Source of the DNA: JBMYTN01 sp049604415
GTDB lineage: Bacteria; Pseudomonadota; Alphaproteobacteria; Rhodospirillales; Rhodospirillaceae
Direction: 5' to 3'
Length of the DNA stretch: 64,000 nucleotides
Assembly (NCBI GenBank): GCA_049604415.1
Contig: JBMYTN010000014.1
Location: 1 to 64,000, forward strand
Shown here: piece by piece, positions 1 through 9,144 of the stretch
Position numbering within the stretch: position 1 is the stretch's first letter
How the letters are laid out: each line of letters begins with the position of its first letter
Program-made: the position numbers and the translations under genes
Notes under the pieces: generated by a model
Told to the model about the DNA's origin: nothing
The model's database searches: none
Seen by the model: the letters and a program-made list of their open reading frames with translations, nothing else

Positions 1-62
1 GCACCGCCCGGCCCTCGCCGGGCGCCGCTTAGCGCGGCTTGGCCTCGCCCTCAATAGGCTCA

Positions 63-88
63 CCGACCCCAAGGGGTCGGGATGTTTT
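63..88 (+). terminator. Possible rho-independent terminator
   Basis: An 18-base perfect inverted repeat (CCGACCCC, AA, GGGGTCGG) is followed by a short T-rich stretch. It probably ends a gene whose 3' end lies at or before the left edge; short open frames run into the window and stop at 30-32 and 55-57, too short to identify. The loop is very tight and the T tract brief, so the call is moderate. I see no gene between the window start and 322. Confidence 0.45.
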
Positions 89-143
89 TAGGCAAAATGG
101 GCTCGTTGATCTGGCTGGGTTTGCCTTTGACCTTTGTCAGTCG

Positions 144-190
144 AAAACCCGCTTTGGTTCTCTCAAGGGCCTTGGCGGGTTTTTCGTTTT
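144..190 (+). terminator. Rho-independent terminator
   Basis: AAAACCCGC at 144-152 pairs with GCGGGTTTT at 175-183. The loop holds a small CAAGGGCCTTG hairpin, and a T-rich tail follows. It is stronger than the hairpin at 63-88 and separates the upstream unit from the TorT-like gene. The remaining bases up to 322 hold no gene I can support and presumably carry that gene's promoter. Confidence 0.6.
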
Positions 191-322
191 TGTCGAGCAG
201 ACCAAATCCGACAAAAGCTCATATTTTAGTGGTCTCAAGACGCTGCCACGCGTCGCTTTGATGTGTGTCTATCGTAAGCTTTTGGTATGCTCCAGCCGGG
301 CTGTCTGTTAGGGAGCGGATCT

Positions 323-1396
323 ATGCCAAGAGTGTTTGCGGTCGTCCTTTCTTTCATTTGTCTAAGCTTTGCCTCAAATGCCTTAGCTGACGATACTTGG
401 TACCCGCTGGAGGTCGATGTTTGGCAACCACCCTTCAATACCGAGCTGAAGCGGGAGACCCAAACCTACACCCCTTTGGACGCGGCAGGTCAGCAATGGA
501 AAATCTGTGTCTCCATCCCGCATTTGAAAGACGCCTACTGGCTTGCGGTCAACTTTGCCCTGGTCGATGAGGCCCGGCGTTTGGGGGTCAGTCTGCGGAT
601 CAATGAAGCTGGCGGCTATGAAAATCTGGATGTCCAACGCACCCAAATCCAAGACTGCATGAAAACCGGCGCGGACGGCTTGATCGTCAGCGGTATCACC
701 ACCGATGGGGTCAATGACCTTGTGGAAGGCTACCTCGCCGAGGGCATCCCCGTGATTGATCTGATCAATTGGATCTCAGCAGAAGGTCTAACAGCACGGG
801 CCGCTGTGACCTATTGGGATAATGGCTATCAGACCGGCGCTTTCCTCAAGCGCGAGACGGCAGGCAAAGAGACCAAAATCCTTTGGTTCCCGGGCCCTAA
901 AGGCCCTGGCTGGTCGAAACTCGGCAATGACGGGTTGGTTGACGCTCTGAAAGACAGCAACATCGCCATCGTCGACACCGGATGGGGAGACACGGGGCGG
1001 GCGACCCAAGCCAAATTGATCGAGGATTCTTTGGCCAAACATCCCGATGTCGATTACATCGTGGGCACCACCGTCAGTGCCGAGGCGGCCATCGACTTGT
1101 TGCGCAAAAAGGATCTGTCTAAGGACATTAAGGTCCTGGCCTATTATTACGGGCCTGGGGTCCATCGCGGCATCCGACGCGGCTTTATTGCCGCTGCCCC
1201 CACTGACAAACAGGGTCTGCAGGCCCGACTGGCCTTGGACATTGTGGTACGTGTCTTGGACGGCGAACCCTATTTAAAACATGTCGGACCGAAGGTGGAG
1301 ATCATTGACCGCGCCAAAATGCAGACCTTCGATGAAACCAGCTCCATTCCTCCTAGGGGGTTTCGACCAGTCTTTAGTGTCAAAGACTGGAATTAG
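323..1396 (+). CDS. TorT-like periplasmic substrate-binding protein
   Basis: A 357-residue exported protein of the periplasmic sugar-binding-like family, closest in appearance to TorT, the TMAO-sensing partner of the TorS kinase. The ATG at 323 is chosen over an in-frame ATG at 287 because GGGAG lies just upstream and a signal peptide ending near SNALA follows at once. The mature chain alternates strands and helices typical of two-lobed binding proteins, with IVSGIT near residue 123 and a long ILWFPGPKGPG stretch mid-protein. The next gene, 33 bases on, is a membrane PAS/SpoIIE phosphatase, so the pair probably forms a ligand-sensing unit. The ligand is unknown: no TMAO reductase or TorS/TorR is nearby. 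Confidence 0.8.
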   Translation: MPRVFAVVLSFICLSFASNALADDTWYPLEVDVWQPPFNTELKRETQTYTPLDAAGQQWKICVSIPHLKDAYWLAVNFALVDEARRLGVSLRINEAGGYENLDVQRTQIQDCMKTGADGLIVSGITTDGVNDLVEGYLAEGIPVIDLINWISAEGLTARAAVTYWDNGYQTGAFLKRETAGKETKILWFPGPKGPGWSKLGNDGLVDALKDSNIAIVDTGWGDTGRATQAKLIEDSLAKHPDVDYIVGTTVSAEAAIDLLRKKDLSKDIKVLAYYYGPGVHRGIRRGFIAAAPTDKQGLQARLALDIVVRVLDGEPYLKHVGPKVEIIDRAKMQTFDETSSIPPRGFRPVFSVKDWN

Positions 1397-1429
1397 AGCC
1401 CTGGTCGATCAAATAGGGCTCTACCCCTC

Positions 1430-3937
1430 ATGACCGATAGGACGAAGAAGCTTGTCTCAATATGGGTGAGCTTGGGCATTCCCGCGCTGGTCCTTGGCAT
1501 CGGCCTGGGACTCAGCATCTATTTGAGCAATCTTCTGCAACATGCGGCTGACCGGGTTTGGCAGGAGAAAGCCAATAAGTCCTCCCAATGGTTGTCCGAT
1601 ACGGTCTTAAACTGGATGGAGGGCAGCTATGCGCCGATGTCTGCCATCTCCATGCTGCAGGACGCCAGTGAGACGCTTTCGGAAGAAGAGTTCTTCATTG
1701 CCTATGACAGTTTGGAAGCCCGCTCCACGGCCTATTTCATTGATGTGATTGCGACGGCGGAAAATGCGGGAGGCATTTGGACCCTGACCGCGACCTCCGA
1801 TGGGTTCAGCCCTCTAAGCTATGATCTTGAAATCGAGGCCTCAGAAGGTCTGCTAAAGGTTTTGAATGCGGCGTCCGCCCGGCCTGGTCGCCTGGTCTTG
1901 GGGGAACCGTTCCAGAACGAGGAGGGGTTGACGGTCTCCCCCATGGCTCTGGTGTCAGAGGCCAGTCAGGTCACCCATGCCACCCTAGGCTTGTTGAATT
2001 TCAATTCGTTGGTCGAAGGCTTGTTTACGGTCCATGCGCCGGATGGCATCGACCTGATCCTCAATGGCCGGTTTCCCAATGAGCATGAGCGCGAAGCCAA
2101 ATTATCGATATTGCCGGGCCAGACCGATGACCCACTGTTCCGAGTCACCACCCGAACGATCACCGCAGAGGCGGAGATCGAGTTTCAGTGGCTGTTCAAT
2201 GAGGGTTTTGAGGGTGGACCCAACACGGCCTTCTCCCGCACCACGCGCGGTCTTGGCATATCGCTTTCGGTCCTGCTGGCCCTCCTGATTGGTTTTCTGA
2301 CGACGCAAAACCGCACCATCACCAAGCGGATCATTGCTGCAACCGCCTTGCTGAAAGAACGGGAAGAGCGGCTGTCCTATGCGCTGCGCGGTGGCGACCT
2401 TGGCTTTTGGGATGTGGATCTGGACAGTGGCCAAACCGTGTTCAATGGCCGCTATGGGGAGATCTTTGGCTATGACCCGGCGCGACGGGAGGGCACCAGA
2501 AAGGAATGGATTGAGCGCATCCACCATGAGGATAAGGATGTGGTGCTCAAACATGGCCAGGCGTTTCGTTTGGGCGGGGAGAAAAACTACGAAGCTGAAT
2601 ATCGGATCATCACGCCCGAGGGGTTGGTCCGCTGGATCGTTTCCAAAGGCGGTGCTGTGGCCCATCATCAAGATGGCACCGTGTTGCGCATGGTCGGCAC
2701 GGTTCAGGACATCACCGCGCGCAAAGAAGCGGAAAAGCGGATTGCGGCGTCGGAAGAACGCGCCCGCCTGCTGCTCCACAGCGTCGGGGAGGGGGTCTTT
2801 GGTGTGGATACCAAAGGGGTGATCACCTTTGTGAACCCGGAATGCATCAGCCAGTTGGGCTATTCGGAAGCGGAACTGTTGGGGACAAGAGCCCATGCTC
2901 TGTTTCACCACACCCATCTCGATGGCCGACCTTATCCGGTGGAAGAATGCTGGATGTATAAGAGTTTCACCCTGGGTAAGTCCTACCGGATTGATGATGA
3001 GGTCCTGTGGCACAAGGACGGCACCGCCATCCCCGTTGAATATAACAGCACGCCCATTTCCCGGGGCGACGAGGTCGTTGGCGCCGTCGTATCCTTCAAT
3101 GACATTTCAGAACGGCTGGATGCGCAAAATGAGCGTGACGACGCTTTGAATGTGATTTCCGGATCGATCAATTATTCCAGCCAGATTCAGCGTTCGATCT
3201 TGCCGGACGCTGCGGATTTTGCCGAAACCTTTGCCGATTCTTTTGTGATCTGGGAGCCCCGAGACGTGGTCGGTGGCGACATTTATTGGAAGCGGCAATG
3301 GGGTGCGGGCAGTCTGATCATCCTGGGCGATTGCACCGGACATGGGGTGCCTGGGGCGTTTATGACCTTGATTGCGACTGGCGCTTTGGATCGCTCTGTT
3401 GAGGAAATCGAGCCAGGCCAAGTGGGGGCCCTGATCCAGCGGATGCACCAATTGATCCAAAATACCTTGGGCCAGGATTCCGATGGCGGTCTGTCCGATG
3501 ATGGCCTGGAGTTGGGGGCCTGTTACCTGCCCTATCAGGCCAACAGCATGACCTATGCCGGGGCCAGATTTGAATTGTTCATCGTCACGGAACAGGCCGT
3601 GGATGTGGTGAAGGGGACCAAGGCAGGCCTGGGCTATCGGGGGACGCCTTATACGCAGAGCTTTGAGGACAATAAGATCGACCTGTCCGGCGAGGCCTCG
3701 TTCTATCTCGCCTCCGATGGGGTTTGGGATCAGGTCGGTGGCGAGCGCCGACGCACCTTTGGCAAAAAGCGGTTTCGGACCTTGCTGCAGGATGTGCAGG
3801 GACTGCCCATGGCGGAGCAGAAGGACCGGTTGCTGAAATCCTTCGCCGACTACCAAGGCTATGAAATGCGCCGCGACGATGTGTCCTGTATCGGCTTTAG
3901 GCCGGTCCCGAACAGCGGTGAGAGCTTTTCCATATAA
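1430..3937 (+). CDS. Membrane PAS-PAS-SpoIIE (PP2C-type) phosphatase
   Basis: An 835-residue signalling protein. A membrane segment at about 8-33 and another at about 274-292 enclose a roughly 240-residue periplasmic sensor region. Two PAS domains follow (about 311-434 and 440-563), then a SpoIIE/PP2C phosphatase at about 580-825. Metal-binding acidic residues are present: GGD at 615-617, GDCTGHG at 633-639, ASDG at 761-764 and RDD at 815-817. The phosphatase resembles that of SiaA-type biofilm regulators. The second PAS carries an HHTHLDGRPYP motif and a Cys at 507, also seen in the GGDEF/EAL protein encoded at 6177-8633. A partner anti-sigma antagonist or kinase, expected for this class, is not encoded here. 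The adjacent TorT-like protein is the likely periplasmic input. Confidence 0.85.
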   Translation: MTDRTKKLVSIWVSLGIPALVLGIGLGLSIYLSNLLQHAADRVWQEKANKSSQWLSDTVLNWMEGSYAPMSAISMLQDASETLSEEEFFIAYDSLEARSTAYFIDVIATAENAGGIWTLTATSDGFSPLSYDLEIEASEGLLKVLNAASARPGRLVLGEPFQNEEGLTVSPMALVSEASQVTHATLGLLNFNSLVEGLFTVHAPDGIDLILNGRFPNEHEREAKLSILPGQTDDPLFRVTTRTITAEAEIEFQWLFNEGFEGGPNTAFSRTTRGLGISLSVLLALLIGFLTTQNRTITKRIIAATALLKEREERLSYALRGGDLGFWDVDLDSGQTVFNGRYGEIFGYDPARREGTRKEWIERIHHEDKDVVLKHGQAFRLGGEKNYEAEYRIITPEGLVRWIVSKGGAVAHHQDGTVLRMVGTVQDITARKEAEKRIAASEERARLLLHSVGEGVFGVDTKGVITFVNPECISQLGYSEAELLGTRAHALFHHTHLDGRPYPVEECWMYKSFTLGKSYRIDDEVLWHKDGTAIPVEYNSTPISRGDEVVGAVVSFNDISERLDAQNERDDALNVISGSINYSSQIQRSILPDAADFAETFADSFVIWEPRDVVGGDIYWKRQWGAGSLIILGDCTGHGVPGAFMTLIATGALDRSVEEIEPGQVGALIQRMHQLIQNTLGQDSDGGLSDDGLELGACYLPYQANSMTYAGARFELFIVTEQAVDVVKGTKAGLGYRGTPYTQSFEDNKIDLSGEASFYLASDGVWDQVGGERRRTFGKKRFRTLLQDVQGLPMAEQKDRLLKSFADYQGYEMRRDDVSCIGFRPVPNSGESFSI

Positions 3938-4205
3938 CTCGTGACCTGCTGTTGGCGGTTTTGCGGTTGGGAAATGTCCTGCTGGCATGGTAATCACCAA
4001 TACCAGCCGTCTGGATCACTGGCTGGGCGGTTCAAAAACACACCAAATCATTACAAACAGGGCTTGTTTTCAGGTCCGGGGAAATCCTTCAGGGATTCCG
4101 TCGGGTCGGACTCAAACTCTACGAGAATTGCCCCATATGCCTTGTGGGCAAGCAAAGCGGCGCGTTGACAAGTTTACGATAAGCCAGGGCAAAGAGGGTG
4201 GACCT

Positions 4206-5609
4206 ATGGATCCCCGGGAAGATGGTCGCACACACGGAACCATAGAAAACGCCGACGCCGAAGAGGTGTACGGCCTGCTGCCCAGCTTTGTCCAAGACGT
4301 CCGTGAAGCCCTGGATGCGGAGGATGACGGGCGGGTGCGGCTGCTGGTCGAACCTTTGCACTATGCCGACCAGGCGGACTTGATCGAGGTCCTGGGCCGC
4401 GAAGAGCGCCGCGCTCTGCTCAAGGCGCTGAAAGAAAACCTCAATCCCGAAATTCTGCCAGAGCTTGACGATTATGTTCTCGAAGACGCCATCGAGATCA
4501 TGGGCCATGGCGATCTGCCAAGCGTTCTGGAGAACCTGGAAAGCGATGATGTGGTTTACATCGTCGACCAGCTGGATGAGGAAAAGCAAAAGCTGGTCGT
4601 GGCCGGTTTGCCTCAAGACCTGCAGGCGACGGTGGAGGCGGGCCTCGCCTTGCCGGAATATTCTGCCGGTCGGATCATGCAGCGCGAATTGGTCGCCGTG
4701 CCGAACTATTGGACCGTCGGCGAGACCATCGACTATCTGCGCACCAATGTCAGGCTGCCCGAAGAGTTTTATTATCTGTTCGTCGTCGATCCTAGGCACC
4801 GGCCTTTAGGACATGTCGCCTTGTCGATGTTGTTGCGCAATCAGCGCAATGTGCGCCTGCGCGACATCATGGAAGCGGAAATCGACATCATCAGCGCCAC
4901 CGCCGACCAGGAAGAGGTCGCGCTGCTGTTTAAGAACAAGGACTTGCTCTCCGCCCCGGTGGTCGATATTTCCGGCCGACTGGTGGGCCGGATCACCGTT
5001 GATGACATCATCGACGTCATCGATGAAGAAGCCGAAGACGATATGCTGCGTCTGGCTGGCTTGGCCGAGGTTGATTTGTTCCGCGCCGTGTTTGACACCG
5101 TCAAAGCCCGAGCCTCGTGGTTGATGGTCAATCTGGTTACGGCGGTGTTGGCCTCATTGGTGATTGGTTTGTTTGAAGATACCCTGCAAAGCATCGTTGC
5201 TCTGGCCGTGTTGATGCCGATTGTCGCCTCCATGGGCGGCAATGCGGGCACCCAAACTCTAACTGTTGCGGTTCGATCCTTGGCGACCAAGGAGTTGAGT
5301 CCGGCCAATGCCTGGCGAATTTTGGGCAAGGAAATCCTGGTTGGCCTGGCCAATGGTTTGACCTTCGCCGTTCTGGTTGGGATCGTCGCCTATGTTTGGT
5401 TCGGCGAGCCAAAAATCGGCTTTGTCATTGCGGTGGCCATGGTGATCAATCACCTGTTTGCCGGGTTGTTTGGCATTGCCATCCCGCTAACCTTGGATCG
5501 CTTGAAAATCGATCCGGCCATCGCCTCAAGTGTGTTTCTCACCACCGTGACCGATGTGGTTGGGTTCTTTGCCTTTCTTGGTTTGGCCGCCCTGTTTTTG
5601 GTCGGCTAA
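4206..5609 (+). CDS. mgtE: Magnesium transporter MgtE
   Basis: A 467-residue Mg2+ channel of the inner membrane. The order is canonical: acidic MgtE N-terminal superhelical domain (about 25-150), paired CBS domains (about 155-278) that sense cytosolic Mg2+, then about five membrane helices (about 300-467) with the conserved GGNAGTQTLT stretch. The open frame extends upstream to 3987, but the ATG at 4206 is preferred: it follows an AGAGGGTGG ribosome-binding region and gives normal family length. The 268-base space before it has a TTGACA at 4165-4170 but no convincing -10, and I could not fold a recognisable Mg2+ riboswitch. A GAAA-loop hairpin (5624-5637) follows the stop codon. Confidence 0.93.
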   Translation: MDPREDGRTHGTIENADAEEVYGLLPSFVQDVREALDAEDDGRVRLLVEPLHYADQADLIEVLGREERRALLKALKENLNPEILPELDDYVLEDAIEIMGHGDLPSVLENLESDDVVYIVDQLDEEKQKLVVAGLPQDLQATVEAGLALPEYSAGRIMQRELVAVPNYWTVGETIDYLRTNVRLPEEFYYLFVVDPRHRPLGHVALSMLLRNQRNVRLRDIMEAEIDIISATADQEEVALLFKNKDLLSAPVVDISGRLVGRITVDDIIDVIDEEAEDDMLRLAGLAEVDLFRAVFDTVKARASWLMVNLVTAVLASLVIGLFEDTLQSIVALAVLMPIVASMGGNAGTQTLTVAVRSLATKELSPANAWRILGKEILVGLANGLTFAVLVGIVAYVWFGEPKIGFVIAVAMVINHLFAGLFGIAIPLTLDRLKIDPAIASSVFLTTVTDVVGFFAFLGLAALFLVG

Positions 5610-5651
5610 AAGTCCGCCAAAGGCCAGCGAAAGCTGGGACTATCCGGTTGC

Positions 5652-5668
5652 CTTGCCCTATAGGTAAG
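5652..5668. promoter_or_regulatory. Candidate MerR-type operator
   Basis: CTTGCC and GGTAAG form an imperfect palindrome around a five-base centre, 14 bases before the start codon of the MerR-family gene. MerR-family regulators commonly bind dyads at their own promoters, so autoregulation is plausible. I see no good -35/-10 pair around it, so this is inference from a short palindrome. Confidence 0.3.
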
Positions 5669-5682
5669 CGTAGTCTCTTGGA

Positions 5683-6180
5683 ATGATCGAGACTTCCCCA
5701 TCCCCGCAGCCAGGAACCTCTGATGCGCAAGGCCGCGTTGCCGCGCAGCATGGGACGACGGTGACCCTTGGCGAGACCGCCGCGCGCGCCCATCAAGAGG
5801 GCGAGCCGGTCTTTGGCATCTCGGATCTGGCCAGGGAATTTGACGTCACCCATCGCACAATCCGGTTCTACGAAGAGAAAGGTTTGCTGACACCGACCCG
5901 CCGGGGTCAAAACCGGATTTACACCATCCGGGACCGGGTGCGGCTGAAGCTGATCCTGCGCGGGCGCCGTTTGGGCTTTTCGGTGCGGGAGATGGAGGAA
6001 ATGCTCGATCTTTATGACCAGGAGCCGACGGGGGAAGCCCAGCTGCGCCATTTGGCCGAGGCCTGCCAGGCCCGTCGGGCGGAGCTGGAGCAGCGCATGG
6101 TCGATCTGCGCCAGACCATCGATGACCTCCAGGCCTTGGAAGACCAGAGCCTCGCCTTACTCAAAAATGGGTCATTCTAA
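5683..6180 (+). CDS. MerR-family transcriptional regulator, LiuR-like
   Basis: A 165-residue DNA-binding regulator. After a disordered 40-residue leader, the MerR helix-turn-helix starts at FGISDLAREF (about 45) and includes the RTIRFYEEKGLL recognition and wing region, followed by a dimerising coiled coil to the C-terminus. The RDRVRLKLILRGRRLGFS segment is typical of the alphaproteobacterial LiuR-type branch, which controls branched-chain amino acid and fatty acid catabolism; that role is inferred from similarity only. There are no conserved C-terminal cysteines of the metal-sensing members. It lies 73 bases after mgtE, and its stop overlaps the stop of the convergent GGDEF/EAL gene by four bases. 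The start has only a weak ribosome site (TTGGA). Confidence 0.85.
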   Translation: MIETSPSPQPGTSDAQGRVAAQHGTTVTLGETAARAHQEGEPVFGISDLAREFDVTHRTIRFYEEKGLLTPTRRGQNRIYTIRDRVRLKLILRGRRLGFSVREMEEMLDLYDQEPTGEAQLRHLAEACQARRAELEQRMVDLRQTIDDLQALEDQSLALLKNGSF

Positions 6181-8633
6181 GCTGGCTCGTCTGCCGTAGC
6201 TTGAACCGGGTAGGACGCGGGCAGATGCCCCTCGCGGAGGTCGCGCTCGAACCGGGCGATGGGAACCGGGCGGCCATAGAGCCAGCCCTGGAAGGCATGG
6301 GCCCCTTCCTGCTTTAGGAAATCCCGTTGTGCATCCGTCTCTACCCCTTCGGCGATGACATTGAGGCCGAAGGTTTGGCCGAGCAAAATCACCATGCGGA
6401 CGATGGCGGCGTTGTTGTCATCGCTGACCATGTCCCGGACAAAGGATTGGTCGATTTTGACCTGATCGATGGGCAGGCGTTTCAGGTAGTTCAGCGAGGA
6501 ATAGCCGGTACCGAAATCGTCAATGGACAGCTCGACACCCAGCGCCCGCAATTGGCTCATGGTCTCGATCACGCTGTCCGTATCCTCCACCAACATGCTC
6601 TCGGTCAGTTCCAATTTTAGGTGATTGGGCCGAATGGCATGGCGCTCGATCAAATGGGCGACCGCAGAGACAAATGTCGGCTCCCGGAACTGCAGGGCGC
6701 TGACATTGACCGCAATGCTCAAGCGCTCAAAGCCGGGCAGGGTCGACCAACGGGCCAAGGTCTTGCAAGCGTCCTCCATCACTTGATGCCCGATGGGGAT
6801 GATCAGGTGGGACCGCTCGGCGGCAAGGATAAACTTATCGGGGGTGAACACCGTCTTGGAGGGATGGTTCCAGCGCAGCAGGGCTTCGGCTCCGGCCAAC
6901 ATCCCATCGGAGGTGACTTGGGGCTGGTAGTAAAGCTCCAACTCCCCATTGGTGATCGCTTTGCGCAGCTCGGCCTCCAGGGCGGCCTGTTGCTGCATTT
7001 TGGCCTGCATGTCGGTTTCAAAAAAGCACAGACAGGCCCGTCCCTGCTCCTTGGCGCGATAGAGCGCAAGGTCAGCCTGCTTCAGCACATCTTCCACGCT
7101 TTGATCTTCGCCCCGGAACAGGGTGATGCCCAACGAGCCGGAGCCATGGAACGGGCCTTCCTCATGCTCGAAAGGATCTGTGATCGCACTGAGAATTTTG
7201 TCGCCAACAAAACGGCTGTGAACCATGGCCGCTTGTGGCGTGTCGCCAATGCCCTCCAGCAAAATGACAAACTCATCGCCGCCCAACCGGGCTGCGGTGT
7301 CCCCGGCGCGCAGACAATGGCGCAGCCGGTCGGCGGTGACCTCCAAAAAGGCATCCCCGGCAAAATGTCCCCGGGTGTCGTTCAGGACTTTAAAGTGATC
7401 CAAATCGAGCATCATCACCGCGCAAAATGATCTGGAGCGTTCGCTGGTGGCCCGGGCTTGGCGGATCCGTTCGATCAGCAAGGAGCGGTTGGGCAGGCGG
7501 GTCAGCGGATCATAAAAGGCCAGATCATGGATCGCTCGCTCGGCCTTTTTGCGTTCGGTGATATCGACAAAAGTGGCGACATAGTTGCTAATCGCGCCGG
7601 ACTGGTCGCGGACGGTCGAAATGGTCAGATATTCCGGATACATGCTGCCATCTTTGCGCCGGTTCCAGATTTCCCCTTGCCAGGACCCCTCATCTTGAAG
7701 GGCCGCCCACATGTCGTCATAGAACGCTTGCTCATGCATGCCCGAAGACAGCATGGAGGGGTTTTGGCCAATGACTTCCTCGGGCTCATATCCGGTCACT
7801 GTCGTGAAGGCCCGGTTCACTTTCATGATTTTGTTGTCGGCGGAGGTGATGACGATGGCTTCATTGGTTTCAAACGCCACCGCTGCCAGGCGGATATCCT
7901 CTTCCCGCTTTAGGGTCTCGGAAATGTCGCGGAAGGCGACGACGGACCCAACCAATTCAGGGCCTCGGAACATTGGGCTGGCAATCAGGCTGACCGGCAC
8001 AAAGCGGCCATCGCTGGTGACGAAATGGGTTTGGTCCCGTCGGCGTTTGCCGTCGCGCAGGGTCTTGTGAATGGCGCAGTCGTGATCGGGATAGTCCCGG
8101 CCATCTGGATGATGGTGGTGGAAGGTCTGATGGCTGGGCTTGCCCAACACATCCTCCTGCCTTAGCCCCAAAATCTCCAAGGCTGTGGGATTGATGAAGA
8201 TGCAAATGCCTTGGCGATCGGTCCCATAAACCCCGTCGCCTAGGCCCTCCAGCAACTGGTCCCGCTCTTTGCGAGATTGGAGAAGTTTGCGATTGGCAAA
8301 TTGCGCCATGGCATAGGCGGTGATGAATCCCGCCAGGGCCACCCCTAATATGATCGCGGTTTCGGCCCCATAGTCATGCAGCAAAAAGCCGTCGGAGCCC
8401 CCGCTTTGATGGGCCAAGGCCGTTTTGGTGGCGGACAGGAAGGCGACAGAGAAGCCCAGCACCACAGAGCCCCTTACCAGAAGGGGTCTGATCAACACGC
8501 TCCAATGGCTGTTTCGGCCTCTGCTTCGCGTCACGATGGGGTCCGTTTGGTTGGGTTTGGGCCGAGTTTTTCTCGTTTTCAGTGCGTGACCCCCCTGGGA
8601 ATTTCCCCAGAGATGATCACATCCTGGTGACAC
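6177..8633 (-). CDS. Membrane PAS-PAS-GGDEF-EAL cyclic-di-GMP protein
   Basis: A protein of up to 818 residues that probably makes and/or degrades cyclic-di-GMP. Two membrane segments (about 46-66 and 91-112) are followed by PAS domains at about 125-245 and 250-362, GGDEF at 365-535 and EAL at 550-805. The GGDEF motif is intact at 451-455. The EAL domain keeps its key residues: EAL at 583-585, DDFGTGYSS at 705-713, VKIDQSF and AEGVET. Both activities are therefore possible. The first PAS has an HHHHPDGRDYP motif with Cys186, matching the PAS of the SpoIIE protein. The reported start is a GTG at 8633 without a clear ribosome site; a GTG at 8534 is an alternative, so the first 34 residues are uncertain. 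Confidence 0.9.
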   Translation of the reverse strand: MSPGCDHLWGNSQGGHALKTRKTRPKPNQTDPIVTRSRGRNSHWSVLIRPLLVRGSVVLGFSVAFLSATKTALAHQSGGSDGFLLHDYGAETAIILGVALAGFITAYAMAQFANRKLLQSRKERDQLLEGLGDGVYGTDRQGICIFINPTALEILGLRQEDVLGKPSHQTFHHHHPDGRDYPDHDCAIHKTLRDGKRRRDQTHFVTSDGRFVPVSLIASPMFRGPELVGSVVAFRDISETLKREEDIRLAAVAFETNEAIVITSADNKIMKVNRAFTTVTGYEPEEVIGQNPSMLSSGMHEQAFYDDMWAALQDEGSWQGEIWNRRKDGSMYPEYLTISTVRDQSGAISNYVATFVDITERKKAERAIHDLAFYDPLTRLPNRSLLIERIRQARATSERSRSFCAVMMLDLDHFKVLNDTRGHFAGDAFLEVTADRLRHCLRAGDTAARLGGDEFVILLEGIGDTPQAAMVHSRFVGDKILSAITDPFEHEEGPFHGSGSLGITLFRGEDQSVEDVLKQADLALYRAKEQGRACLCFFETDMQAKMQQQAALEAELRKAITNGELELYYQPQVTSDGMLAGAEALLRWNHPSKTVFTPDKFILAAERSHLIIPIGHQVMEDACKTLARWSTLPGFERLSIAVNVSALQFREPTFVSAVAHLIERHAIRPNHLKLELTESMLVEDTDSVIETMSQLRALGVELSIDDFGTGYSSLNYLKRLPIDQVKIDQSFVRDMVSDDNNAAIVRMVILLGQTFGLNVIAEGVETDAQRDFLKQEGAHAFQGWLYGRPVPIARFERDLREGHLPASYPVQATADEPA

Positions 8634-8728
8634 GCTATCCCACTCTGATCTCCGATGTCCATCTAACAGAGAGCGGATGTCAAATATTCCAACAGATTAT
8701 CAACGGCACTGCGAGGGCTGGTTGAACA

Positions 8729-8971
8729 ATGGTGTCTCAACTGATTGTTTTTGGAGAAGTTTACCTCTGGGTCGGGTTGGCCTTTGCGGTGTTCTTTCTG
8801 CTCTATGGGGCGGATTTGGTGATGCCCGATCTGCGCCGCAGCTATGTGGTCCGCCCACTGTTGTTTCCGGCGGCCTTGCTGTTGTGGCCCCTGGTGGCCT
8901 GGCGGTTTTGGGTGCTGTGGCGGGGATTGGCTCCGGACGCCAAATTTGTGCCGGGGGATACCCATTCATGA
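8729..8971 (+). CDS. Small membrane protein, first gene of redox operon
   Basis: An 80-residue protein with two hydrophobic helices (about 7-30 and 40-65) separated by a charged loop, LRRSYVVR. I do not recognise a family. The start ATG follows GAGGG at a somewhat long spacing. Its stop overlaps the next start as ATGA, beginning a chain of seven overlapping genes up to 13548. The context suggests a small subunit or assembly factor of the membrane redox module encoded downstream. Confidence 0.7.
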   Translation: MVSQLIVFGEVYLWVGLAFAVFFLLYGADLVMPDLRRSYVVRPLLFPAALLLWPLVAWRFWVLWRGLAPDAKFVPGDTHS

Positions 8972-9144
8972 AGCGCCGCCATATCCGAGCCCATGGTCTG
9001 ATCTGGCGGGTGCTTGCCTGCGCCTTGCCCCTGCTTTTGATCGCCGCTTTGGTTGCCCGTCCGGGCGAGCGTCAACAAACGACGGCAGAACAGATCGCGC
9101 CGCCCGCATCGGGCCAAGCCGCGACCTCGGGAGCTGAGCAATGA
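8968..9144 (+). CDS. Tiny single-pass membrane protein
   Basis: A 58-residue protein with a basic N-terminus (KRRHIRAH), one hydrophobic helix at about 11-30 and a polar Ala/Gln/Thr-rich tail likely outside the cytoplasm. The longer open frame reaches back to 8677, but the ATG at 8968 overlaps the stop of the preceding gene (ATGA). This gene's stop overlaps the next start the same way, which supports both the start and translational coupling. No function can be read from the sequence. Confidence 0.65.
   Translation: MKRRHIRAHGLIWRVLACALPLLLIAALVARPGERQQTTAEQIAPPASGQAATSGAEQ

Noticed and set aside
3938..4205. Mg2+ riboswitch upstream of mgtE
   Set aside because: I could not find the conserved M-box or ykoK helices or a convincing alternative hairpin; only a lone TTGACA was seen.
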